Shown here piece after piece: positions 34,335 through 45,269 of a stretch of 64,000 bases of DNA (position 1 is its first letter; each line of letters starts with the position of its first letter). The position numbers and the translations under genes were made by a program. The stretch is from Annona cherimola (Eukaryota > Streptophyta > Magnoliopsida > Magnoliales > Annonaceae), in the NCBI GenBank assembly GCA_030490835.1, contig CM059974.1:8749501-8813500 (forward strand), in the 5' to 3' direction. Under the pieces are notes generated by a model. It saw only the letters and a program-made list of their open reading frames with translations. It searched no databases and had not been told where the DNA came from.

Positions 34335-37300
34335 ATGGGGAAGAGTCAGAGAGAGGAGGGAAATGAGAGTTCCGCACTTCCCCTTCTATCCTTAAATCAT
34401 GTGTCGTTTGTCTGCAAATCGGTGAGCAGATCGGTGAAGTTCTATGAGGAAGTGCTGGGATTCGTGCTCATCAAAAGGCCATCATCCTTCACTTTTGAAG
34501 GAGCTTGGTGGGTATCTCTTTCGGTTCTAACATGTTCCTAAATGACCACCTACAGCTAATGCACCACGGCTCTCATAACATTGCCATTTTCCTTTGCCCG
34601 CATCCTGCTCCTCCGGGAAGTCAGACACCCAAAAAGTCAGGCCCCCAATATGGTGATCACTGATCACTTGTGAATTGTGATGGGGTGGTGGAAAGATGGC
34701 ATGGGAGTGTGTCACGCTCTGGCTTTGTTGCATGTAATCAACTCTACATTTTTCATTATCGATTAGTCGTCCTCCGAAATTTTCACAAAATTTTTTTTGG
34801 AGCTGCATGTCTTGTTTTAGGGATGCATGAATGTGAATAGGAGGCTTGTCTTTACAACAGTTTATTATTATTATTATATTGAATTACAATCGAGAACAGC
34901 TCTGCCGGCACTCGAAGCAACAGAAGGGCGGGTGTTTGTGATCAGTTTTTGTTGTAGCACCAAAGATTTTGCGAAATCTCATATAAAGCTTGTCAAGGGG
35001 AAGAGAAGTTGCTGGATTTGTCTAGCCGGTGAAGCCATTGGGATTAATTTGGCTGTTGGGAGTCTGGTGTAGGCGATGTTAGTTCTCCACATCCCACTCC
35101 GGTTGTGCGGCTCATACACCTTCAGATTTTTTTTTTTTCAATTTAAAAAAATGGTTTCTCCTTTTTGTGGTTTGGTCGATCGGTGGTTGTATATGTTCGT
35201 TTTCATCCTAAGAATGGGTTTTAATTTGGTCAGTTTGAATCGACGGTTGCGTATGTTCGTTTTCATCCTAAGAATGGGTTTTAATTTGGTCAGTTTGAAT
35301 CGACGGTTGCATATGTTCGTTTTCATCCTAAGAATGGGTTTTAATTTGGTCAGGCTATTCAACTACGGGATTGGCATCCATTTGTTGGAATGCAATTCAC
35401 CCAACAGCAGCATTCCTGACAAGAAAGAAGTGATTAATCCCAAGGATAACCACATCTCGTTCCAGTGCTCGGACATGCGAGTCCTGATGAAGAAATTGAA
35501 GGAAATGGGCATTGAGTATGTGACGGCCGTGGTCGAGGAAGGAAGGATCCAGGTTGATCAACTCTTCTTCCATGACCCAGATGGGTATATGATCGAGATT
35601 TGCAATTGCGAAAACCTACCCGTCCTCCCCCTCTCCTCTTGTCCCCTCAAGAGGCGGCTTGAGAATTACTCACCTCTCCAAGGTAAAGTTCTTTCATCAC
35701 ACTCGTCTTGATTTTTTTTTTTTCCCACCTGAATATTCCACTACGAGAGCTGTTCCAAGCTGCACAGAACAGCGATGCAGTTGTCTAAAAAATCGGCTCC
35801 ACGCATATTAAAATGTAATGTAATTTTATATAATTATTTATTTATATATAAATCATACATTAGATGATTTAGATTTTAAAAAATAATTTTAAAATTGTTA
35901 TTTATATTAAATTATTTTATTACGTTGAATTTCTATAATTTTCAGATGGGGCTCGTATACATATCTAAGTGGGATGAAAATTAGTATGGTAATAGAATAC
36001 ATTATTCTAAGTATAATAGGTGGAGTAATTTATGATTTGATGATCATGTGAGGTCCATTTCAAAGATGTTGTATCTGAATATTTTTCTATATATATATAC
36101 ACAGATAGATAGATTGAGAAATATTTAACTATAATTACGGTGCAATTATTTTAAAATGTATCCTATATGATCATAAAATTATAATCTACTCTATTATGTA
36201 TTTTATTACTGTATAAATTTTTATCCCAATTCGATATATGTACAGATCACATCTAAAAATTGTACAATTTTAACATAACAAAATAAGTTGATGTAAATAA
36301 TAATTTTAGAGTATATTTGGTAATGAATATAAAATGTTAAGTTAAAACTTTTTACTCTCTATAATTACTATATTTTTTATTTTTTTTACATTTTCTTGTA
36401 CAACTACCTTATTTTTTAATTATTTCTACATAATTATCTATATAATTAACATATTTATTTTAATTTTATTTTGTTACTAATCATCATTGTTCCTGTCATA
36501 TCATATCATTTAAAAATTTTTACTCACTAAATATATATAAGTAAATGTGGAGCTTATTTTGGGTCAAATGTACCATTAATTATAAAGCAACTTCACCGTA
36601 TAGAAAAGATTTATATATATATTAGGCTCCATTTCTAATGTAATTGGTTATATAGAAGTTGATTCATGTAATTCTATTAAAATCTAAAATTTTAATTTTT
36701 GATAAAAAAAATTAGATATGTGTATGGATTACATCTAAAAATGGTACAATTTTAATATAACAAAATAATTTGATGTAAATAATAATTTTAGAGTGTGTTT
36801 GGTAATAGGTATAAAATGTTAAGTTAAAATTTTTCAATATAAAATTTTTCACTTTTCATAACTGCTATATTTTTTAATTTTTTTCATATTTTTTTATACA
36901 ACTATTATATTTTTTAATTATTTCTACATAATTATCTATATAACTAATCTATTTATTTTAACTTTATTTTCTTTATTTCTTATTATTATTCTTATTATAT
37001 CATATCATTTAAAAAAAAAATTTCTCTAAAACTTTTAATTATAAATTTTATTCATTTTCAGATACACTCTTAAAGTTGTTTTTTCAACCGGTAAAGTATT
37101 TACTATAAAATTTATATATAAATAAATAATTTTATAAAATATCAATATATATAGGTACATGTGCATCTTATTTTGGGTTAAATGTATAGTTAGTTATGAA
37201 GCAACTTCACCACATAAAAAAGATTTATATATATAGGTTTCACTTCTAATGTAATCGGTTATATAAAAGTGAATTCAGTTAATTCCATTAAAATCTATGG

Positions 37301-39004
37301 AGTCTGGTTACTCTGGTATACTAAACCCTCCGTCATTTCTTCACATTTTATATATTATTGTATTTATTTTAATTTTATTTTCACTTTTTAGCTCTTTAGT
37401 AGAAAATTTTTAAAATTTAATACGATAACTATTAAATTATCCTGATTATCAGTCTTTTAAATGATTTTTCATTTTTTTATACTTAACTATTTCACGTTCC
37501 AAACTTTCAATCATTATATCATTTATTATATTATTTTTCTTCTTTGTAAAATTCGTTATATTATATTATTTTTTCAATTTTCACAACAAAAAATTAGAAA
37601 TAAATTCATACCTAAAACGTGTACCGAACACACCAACCGAGGCCAGCTCGGTTGGTCGCCAGCAGTGGCGCGGAAGGCATTTCTGCGGCTGGCGTGGGAT
37701 CGAATCCCATTCGGGATTTCGGTCCCAAAAAAATAGATGAAAGTGGTGTGGGAGCAGGTTGTCTCCCGGATAAAAGAGGTGTGAGAGTAGGTGGTCTCTC
37801 AGGATAGCTGTTGGAAGCTGTGTCTTCCAGATTTCTTTGGGGTGTTATGTGTCCCCAGATTTGTAAGAATGTCTCAGATCTTCAAGTATAATATGTGTTG
37901 AAATACATGTAATTATATACCAATCAAAAAAAAAAAAAAAAAAAAAAAAAAAACGTGTACCGAACACAATAGCTGTCAAATCATCATTCTTGACAGTCGC
38001 CTATCACTGCTCTGCCACCTCATTAATGATACCTGCCCATCCATCCGTGTGGGCAACCGCGCCCAAGAAATATAATTAAATAAATAAATAAAAATATTCA
38101 TAGCTTCCCAATGTCTTTTCATCAACGTGACATGTCAGTTATCTGATGAGTCAGCTTGTTGATCCTGATCTGATAAGCGCCTGTGCTGATCCATCTGCAT
38201 CGTCTAATGAGGTATGTTCGGTGGGAAGTAAAATTTTTGTTGAAAAGTTTTTTAAGTGGAAGTTGTCAAATTAAAAGAAAATGATGTGATATAATAGGGA
38301 TAATAATGAGGAGTAAAGAGAATAAAGTTAAAATAGATAGAATAATTATATGAGTAATTGTGTGGAAATGATTGAAAAGTAGAGTAATTTGTATAAAAAA
38401 ATGTAAAAAAATAATTAAAAAATAAAATAATTATGGAGAGTGAAAAGTTTTAGTTGACACTTTTTTGTTCCAAACAAACACACCTTTTATCTAATAACCA
38501 ACAGTTGTTTAAGAGCTCACGAAAATAAAAAAAAATAAATTAATCCGCAAATCGAGTGTGCGTGTTTCGTTTTAAGTGACGTATTCCTCGGCTATTAACA
38601 AAATTAGTATTTTCGCAACAGCTAGCTAACCTATTCTACAAAAATGGGCTCCCATTATTTTTTATTTCATCAATTGCTAGAAATAGAGTTCATCAAAATT
38701 TAAGATTCCGTAGGGACGTTCCCCAAAATCTTCAGCCTTACAACACGTAAGAAACTTGCTGCACGGGTGAAGAGCATTTTGTCAACACCCATCAGATGAC
38801 AATTACATGTGTTACATATATTATATTTATGAAAAAAGGTTAATAGTGTCACAAGTAATTTCCATAACTTCCTTTGATTTTTGATTTGTGATTTTTGAAA
38901 TTGCAATTGCAGGTAATCCGGTTCCAAAAGCCCGGTGCGCGAGAGGGATGGAGTCTTCTTTGATGGAAAACTTGGTGGCAGACATGATGTACATATCTTA
39001 CTGA
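34335..39004 (+). CDS. Glyoxalase-I-like VOC (vicinal oxygen chelate) family protein, 3 exons
   Basis: Exons 34335-34507, 35354-35682 and 38913-39004 give 197 aa. The protein reads LNHVSFVCKSVSRSVKFYEE, then RPSSFTFEGAW, then NPKDNHISFQCSDM, VDQLFFHDPDGYMIEICNC and a C-terminal MENLVADMMYISY, all typical of the plant GLYI-like group (Arabidopsis At1g80160/At1g15380 type). Each half of the fold offers a His/Glu pair in the metal-ligand places: H22 and E70, H91 and E139. A role in methylglyoxal or related aldehyde chemistry is likely, but members of this group are not all proven lactoylglutathione lyases. Junctions split W58 (TG|G) and G168 (G|GT). The intron 1 acceptor is tripled by a 60-bp repeat. 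Intron 2 (35683-38912) is 3.2 kb and packed with repeats. It converges on the SnRK2 gene. Confidence 0.9.
35172..35353 (+). repeat. 60-bp tandem triplication ending at the exon 2 splice acceptor
   Basis: The unit (tatgttcgttttcatcctaa, then gaatgggttttaatttggtcag) recurs at an exact 60-bp period in 35191-35353, with a partial unit before it. Each copy ends ttaatttggtcag, so potential acceptors fall at 35233, 35293 and the true site 35353. Copies are almost identical, so the expansion is recent. Confidence 0.95.
35748..36069. mobile_element. Degenerate Micron-like MITE
   Basis: Matches the element at 2904-3282. It shares tattttattacgttga, tttcagatggggctcgtatacatat, tggtaatagaatacattattcta and tgatgatcatgtgaggtcca. 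Ends are eroded but an agctgttcc...gaacagcg block remains. It lies in intron 2 of the glyoxalase-like gene. Confidence 0.75.
36125..36308. repeat. Partial Micron-like MITE
   Basis: A fragment of the same family, with tatgatcataaaattataatctactc and atcccaattcgatatatgtaca. It is followed by aaaattgtacaattttaacata. A further fragment of about 85 bp with the last blocks lies at 36706-36790. Confidence 0.6.
36311..36530 (-). repeat. Tourist-like MITE remnant (reverse)
   Basis: Reverse relative of the 12618 element: aaaactttttactctctataa, then ttttaattatttctacataatta, then tgtcatatcatatcattt. A second copy of the same type follows at about 36790-37075. Confidence 0.6.
36790..37075 (-). repeat. Tourist-like MITE remnant (reverse)
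   Basis: Begins gagtgtgtttggtaat and carries ttcacttttcataactgctat, ttttaattatttctacataatta and tatcatatcattt. It lies in intron 2 of the glyoxalase-like gene. Confidence 0.6.
37617..37632. repeat. Left target-site duplication of the SINE
   Basis: The sequence acgtgtaccgaacaca is repeated exactly at 37953-37968, after the poly-A tail. A 16-bp duplication is typical of LINE-mobilised insertions. Confidence 0.92.
37633..37952 (+). mobile_element. tRNA-derived SINE
   Basis: A 320-bp element with a 5' tRNA-like head: box A ccagctcggttggt near 37644-37657 and box B ggatcgaatcc at 37697-37707, at a tRNA-like spacing. A non-tRNA body (gtggtctctcaggatag, then gtgttatgtgtccccag) is followed by a poly-A tail. 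A perfect 16-bp target duplication flanks it. It sits in intron 2 of the glyoxalase-like gene, in the sense orientation. It would have depended on a LINE for movement. The long tail and intact duplication suggest a fairly recent insertion. Confidence 0.92.
38211..38484 (+). mobile_element. Tourist-like MITE
   Basis: Same family as 12618-12909: ggtatgttcggtgggaagtaaa at the start, agaaaatgatgtgatataatag and gagaataaagttaaaatagata inside, and caaacacacc at the end. It lies in intron 2 of the glyoxalase-like gene, 430 bp before exon 3. Confidence 0.75.
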
Positions 39005-40480
39005 TAAGACATTTGGTTGGAGCTGTCGTAATTTTACATGATGTTTTTTGAGTAGTCATTGTACAATGAATGCGTGAGATTTGCAGGCTTTAGTGGTGAG
39101 GATCCTTCATTTCTTCCATAGAAGTCTATACACATCCTATATATATTTCGTATGTATGTTTAACTTTTCTTCGATCGCGGGGGAGGGTTTGTGCATTGTC
39201 AATTGGTTTAAAGATTGCGTTGTTATTACCATAAATAAGTAAATTTGCAACTGTCTTCTTGTATTTTTTTCCCCTCCTCTTTTGTTGTCCAGCAAATGCA
39301 TTGAAATGTTAAAGAACTAGACCAGGAAAACAAAGCAAGAACGCCTCCGGCCTACAAATAATAAGCCGCCTTTGCAAGCTGCATCCCGTTCTTGTAGACA
39401 AGCACCTCTTCGAGGTTTGGAATGTATGGAATGAAATGGAATTTTTCATTGGGCTCCAATTTTTAAGATATTAATAATTGATATAAAATCTAATCTATTT
39501 TTTATATTTAACATCATTTGTTGAATTAGGAAACTTACGTATCATTCAAATTAAATATGTAAATAAGCCATATTTTACTTTAAAATATATTTGTATCTAT
39601 ATTTACTCAAAATACATTTGTATCTAAATTTACCTAAATACATTTGTATCTAAATTAGAAAAATGATTACTCTAGCATATATATTAAAATATAATAATAT
39701 TTTCACAACAGTGATATTTTAAATAATTTAAATGTTAAGAATTCTACATTGTAGTTTTTAATTAATATTTGGCATTAAACTATTTTCAAAAGTAAAATAT
39801 TATACTATTTTATTACACTGATTTTACATATTTGTAAATGAAATTCATATAAAATAATACTAAAAGAAATAAAAGAATTTTCATAATAATATAAATAATG
39901 TTAATTATAATCGGTGGAATGAATTTTCTATCAAACATTACAATATTTAAAAAAATTACATAGAAGAAAGTTCTGTAGAAGCGAAGCCTTTTCCCTCTCA
40001 ATCTCAAGACAACAATTATTTTCCCGATTTTTGCCACTTCTCATGAGATATTCTCGTTTCTAGTAATAGCGAATTTTCTTTAAATTGCACATCCACAATC
40101 TCAAGAGTCAGATAAGATTAGGACCACCAACACAGCAGGAAACGTAGCTGCAGAATTGCTCGTTGCAGGCTGTATCTTCCATTTCAAACCAATCTGCTGA
40201 ACCTCCAAAAGCTTCGTGGTCTGGACATACCATCAGTTCCTCACATGATTACTTGTCACTAACGCAGGAAGAAAAACGCATATTGCTAAAAATGATAGGA
40301 TATAATAAGCTCTGGTGTTCTAATCAAATTACAAAGACATGGAGTTGAAAACCCCACGCATGTACACATACATTAGCCATCTCCCTCATCCTGCTAGTTT
40401 CAAGCTATGTAAATAGACAATACTTCATAAGCGTAGTACGACTGCAAGTTTACAAGTCTACGGCTAGCCCACGACTTTAC
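39005..40480. other. Intergenic space between two convergent genes
   Basis: It carries the 3' ends of the glyoxalase-like gene and of the SnRK2 gene. The middle (39470-40080) is AT-rich, with a short repeat of acatttgtatctaaatttac. I recognise no gene or element. Confidence 0.5.
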
Positions 40481-40487
40481 ACACAGC

Positions 40488-40493
40488 TTTATT
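40488..40493 (-). terminator. Candidate poly(A) signal of the SnRK2 gene
   Basis: AATAAA on the minus strand, about 63 bases after the stop codon at 40556. It is the nearest canonical signal. Actual cleavage sites cannot be seen. Confidence 0.45.
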
Positions 40494-40555
40494 AAAAGCA
40501 TCCTACAAAAATCCATTAAATTAATTCAAGGAAAGAAGAGCAATGACCGGGAAAC

Positions 40556-43500
40556 TTAACTAACATGGAATTCTCCACTGGCACGCACTTCCCTAACCCG
40601 CTTATCATACTCATCCTCTTCATCCTCCTCTTCCTCTGGCTCTGCATCCTCTTCCTTCTCTTCTTCCTCTTCCTCCCCACCCCAGCCAAAACCACTGACA
40701 GATCTTGAAGATGGGGGTGGATTCCTTCCCTCCGCAACAATCTTCATTATCTCTTCATTACTTTGGAGGGAGAAGCTTGGGTTGTCCCGCTGATAGTAGA
40801 TAGCTTGATGAGCCTCTGTAAGTTCTCTTGGCAAGTTCTTCAAGAACCATGGATGGTTCTTAATTTCTTTAATTGAAATTCTCTGCAGTTTTAAGAAAGC
40901 GTGAATATTCAAAACCTTAATCTATTCACTGGCCACTTGTGCAAAAGAAGCAGGTAGTCACCATTCCACAATTGAGCATTCAATCAATTAGAATAAAGAG
41001 ATCCAATAGCTGACAGAGCCACCTGAGTGTCATGACTAACTAACAAAGAAAACTATTCCAAGGACATGAAAGACAGAGCATTCTAGGAATAAAGAACCCT
41101 TTCATAATTTAATCATGTTCAGGATAAATGCTACAACTTAGCAGGACAGTAGATGCTATCTATCTAAAAGAAACAACATATTTGCATTTGAAATGGGTTG
41201 GTTCCATCCACCTCACGACAAGCGACAGTAATAGGAATCTGGCAAGCAATTCCCCAAAAAAAACATGAAACGCATGTATTTTGGAAGGTTTTTACCACTA
41301 GGATGAATGTGCCTTTTCACTGGTGTAGATTGTGATTAATATTCGCAAAGTGAAATGGCAAAATGCCTACATCCAAATGTGTCCTCTAATTCCACACAAA
41401 AAAAGTGCATCCTATGAATATGCTATCAGGGGAAAAGTTCTTAGAAAGATAGATTGCATGATTAATTGACACAATAGGTTAACATGCGGTGCCAGTGGCA
41501 ATTCTGTTCTCAAGCAGTTGGTCTCTGGCCAAGAAAAAAAAGGGCACTGTCAGGGTTGCAGCCAACATAAAATTCTTCCCCCATATTCCCTTCAAGAATG
41601 ATGGCCCAATAACACGGGACAAGGCTGAAATGACACTCTTGACAATAAAAACAGCAGTAGAATGAATCCAAAGAGCAAGGTTTAAACCTAACCATTAAGA
41701 GCAGTAGAGTATTGATTAAGCACTCCTGAATGTAAAGGTAAGCAGTTCACGGCATCCCAAACTTGATACCACCAAACGAATTTATGTGTGAATCATGCCG
41801 CTGTTGAGAAATGACTAATAATTCTATCAGATGATCTTTAAAGTTGAAATAAGTTGAAATTGATTGATATTTTGCTAGTAATCATTATTGCAGCATTTCT
41901 ACTCCACTTGTCCCCTACCTTATCATCACAGAATTTTTCAGTTTCATGCACATGAAGCATGAGCATAGAAGGGACTGGGTAGAAAATTTGCTACATTTTA
42001 TTCTACCAGGCATCATATCTATTCATTGCACTTCAGGGTGGTTTTTGCATTTGTGGTATTTATATATCTATTCCCGTCTCTAAAACTAGAGAAAATATAA
42101 GCTTCTGACCTCCTTAGAATTTTTAATTTAAGCCTCAACCATCCTGCCCCCTCTAGAGGCAGGTTATTAACTTTCAGCCCTTAAGCATATAACACTAATT
42201 TTGAGAATAAAGCTGAGGAGGAGATGTTCCAGACAGGTAAATGCTTGATTTTGCAATCTTATTCAAAGTTGGAATCATAGTTGTCCTTTTGAGAAACCAT
42301 TGCCAATAAAACAATATCCCAACTGTTAAGAATGCACAGCAGACATTTGATAGTGACTATCAACATCATCCAATCCACTTTGCTGCAGGACACCGGGTGG
42401 CTAACTTGAAAAGCAATAGAATTTTGCACCTTCAACTTGACTAAACGCCTAAATAGTTGGCTTTGCCAGAATAATTTGATGAAGGAAATTTTCTCAACTG
42501 GAGCATTCTTTTATGACCATCATAAAAATCGTCTAAGCCTCACCATCATTTATTAATGTGCCAATCGCTCCACAGCTCCACCAACTACAGATGCTTTGGG
42601 ACTTACCAAAAAATCAGTTTAGAAACTCCGATGAACCTATCATTCAATTGGATGAGCACTGCATGTGACACTTGGTCCCTTCAACCACTAGATATGCTTT
42701 GGCAGCCAACTTTACCGTAACAGATCTAGCAGGCTTTCAACATAATATGATGTGCAGCACATCAAAATGAGACCTAAAGTACTTGCAAAGGTGAACATAC
42801 CTTTGCTGGATTTGAAACAAAAATCCTAGCAAGGAGATGCCTGCAATCTTGAGATATGTGCACATAATCGGGTATTTTGTATTGCACGGCCATGATACGC
42901 TGCAAAAAGTAAGGGCATTAGAATGACAAGAATCTGTATGTAAAAATCTTGAGAGAGGGAATTGAACCCACCCCAATGGTCTTTCTGAAATTCTTGGGGT
43001 CTTCTTGGTCTTCAAAAGGGTAAGCTCCTACTAGCATGACATATAAAGTTACTCCACACGACCATACATCTGCCAACTGCATTAACAATGACAGATAAAA
43101 GAAAAAATGAAATTCAGTCTTCTGAATAGAGCAAATAAGCTCTGTTACAAATATGAAGTTGTACAAGCCTCCAACAATATCATCTGAAGAACATCTACAG
43201 AAGCTATGAAGAGAATGAGAGGGAATAAAAATAAATAAATAAAAAAATCACTACATAAACTAGGTGCTGTTTGCTCCATTGGCTGGTATCCTGATTTCAA
43301 CCTGCATCAATAACTGTAAATTTGCTTGTTCACAGAACATTCGCTGACAGACGTAAGAAAACAAATGGCAATAGATCCGCTGAAAAAACAAAATTCAATA
43401 GCTTTATCATTCTGGTTTGTCATGTGCAGTATAAATGCTACAGATCATTGAACATCAGCAGCACACGTCCGATCTGAAATAGCACCTGACATAAACTAGG

Positions 43501-45269
43501 CCATGCATTAGGAGCAAAATGTTATGTGCATCTAAAACCAGAATGCTTGTTAAATCTAGATACTCTATCATTAATGTTTCCTGGGTCGAAATCAAAGAAA
43601 CCAGCTCATCAGCTGCATCTATCATATGAATCAGCACAGCCTCGCCAAATTATCAATACCTATATAAAATCATGATTTTGCAGACTATAGGCCCATTTGA
43701 GTACCCAAATATTCCCAGAATAATGCCTAATCGGTTTGCCCTTCTGAAATTGTTAAGCTGGCCAATCTACCATTGGATCAATAGAAAGTTCACGATTCAC
43801 AAGCTCAGAAAATGGACAGCAAGAAACCCTGCCCACCACCAAGGGCTTGCACAGGAAGTGAGAACAAGGCCCATACAGCGCAACCCCCCACAGCCCGATT
43901 TGCAGACGTCCAAATAAGGCGTGTCAAGGATAGAGAAGATGATCTGTATTTCTGCAAGTGTGTCAGCATATTCAAAAGCTTTCAGTTAAGGTGGCTCACT
44001 AGGCACTACGTGTATCAGTATCTAGACAGAGATGGAAATGCACAGCTTATATTTGTGGAGCAACCCACAAACAAATGCGAAAAACCGTCACACAGCGCAA
44101 ATATGACAGGTGGAAGGAACATTTGAGACCTGTATGATTAACCACTTGAACTACGTTGAAACTTGGAATTCAATGGATAAGTTCCACACCTTTGAGGGAC
44201 AATTCTTTCCCCCCAAACAAGAAAAAGGTATGCACTGTGCAGAGATTAAGAGTTGGGCAGATATCAAATCCAACTTGTTACCTTGCCATCATACTCCCGT
44301 CTAGAAAGAACTTCAGGAGCAATGTAGGCCGGCGTTCCAACAGTCGATTTGGGCCGAGAATGAAGCAGAGAAGACTGAAATTATACGCAAAGTTATTAGT
44401 TGGTACCCCAACGGATGTTGGAAATGACGATTGTTGGGGCCTGTTTGTGCAAGTACCTTGGAATAGCCAAAATCGCATATTTTCAAGCGGGGAGCTGGGC
44501 TACCATCCAGCAGAGTGTTCTCCAGCTTCAAATCTCTGTGGCAAATTTGCTAAAAGGGAGAAGAAAAGGATAATAGAATCAGAAAAATGATTCATTGACA
44601 CCCAAATCAATCGAAAGGGTTTTTTTTTTACTACTTTTGTCTGATTTCTATACCATGGAATGACAATAGCTGACTCCCGAAATCAGCTGCTGGAAAAAAT
44701 ACCTTGCCTAAAAAAAAAATTTAACACGAAATAATCTCAGCAACGAAAATTATAGAAAAAATACATAAGAATCGGATTATTTCAAAAACTTTCTTGAGGA
44801 GAACCTCATCTTCGCTAAATCTGCCAGCGTTACAAATACGCTCGAACAGCTCTCCCCCAGCGGCGTACTCCATCACAATAGCCAGGTGGGTGGGCGTCAA
44901 GACCACCTGCAAAAACGAAAATTAAGAACCCCGATATATTCGACACATGACCCCTTAATCCAATACCGCGTTCCAAATACCTCCTTGAATCGAATTATAT
45001 TGGGGTGACAGAGCGATCTGTGATTGATAATTTCCCTGGCCACGTTCTCATCAATCTGCAAAGGACCCAAAATCCAAAATCGCTCAGGAATGAAAAAAAC
45101 AGATTGGTAAGCATGAAGAAATGCCAAATTTCGAATGTTCTTTTCCGACCTTACGGCCTCTGTCGATGTATTTCATGGCCACGAGCTCTTTCGTCTCCTT
45201 ATTCCTCATTAACCGGGCGACACCGAAGTTTCCAGATCCGATGTCCCGCACCAGCTCGTATTTCTCCAT
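40556..45269 (-). CDS. SnRK2: SnRK2 protein kinase, subclass I (SnRK2.4/2.10-like), 9 exons
   Basis: Exons on the minus strand are 45269-45150, 45055-44981, 44906-44805, 44707-44654, 44549-44457, 44374-44282, 43076-42972, 42899-42801 and 40882-40556, giving 355 aa. All introns are phase 0, the classic SnRK2 layout. Visible are the glycine loop (DIGSGNFG, 9-16), the ATP lysine K33 (VAMK), HRDLK with D123, DFG at 143-145, an activation loop with S158/T159 ([14 protein letters not shown]), the SnRK2 box (RELTE, then [14 protein letters not shown]) and an acidic tail ending [18 protein letters not shown]. The tail matches subclass I, which responds to osmotic and salt stress rather than ABA. Exon 7 ends KTIG with donor GTGGGT; a glutamine often stands at this position. 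The nine exons translate without a break, so the gene looks functional. Confidence 0.95.
40883..42800 (-). other. Intron 8 of the SnRK2 gene
   Basis: A 1.9-kb intron before the last exon (acceptor ctgcag at 40888-40883). It holds no recognisable repeat or open frame, unlike the repeat-filled introns of the two neighbouring genes. Intron 6 (43077-44281, 1.2 kb) is likewise free of recognised elements. Confidence 0.75.

Noticed and set aside
35076..35711. A single 211-aa frame across the 60-bp repeats taken as a separate protein
   Set aside because: Its first part is intron 1 with the repeats. Only from 35354 on does it match the VOC family, and the true exon 2 begins there.
37644..37707. tRNA gene suggested by A and B boxes
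   Set aside because: There is no complete cloverleaf with paired acceptor arms. The sequence continues into a SINE body with an A tail and a 16-bp target duplication.
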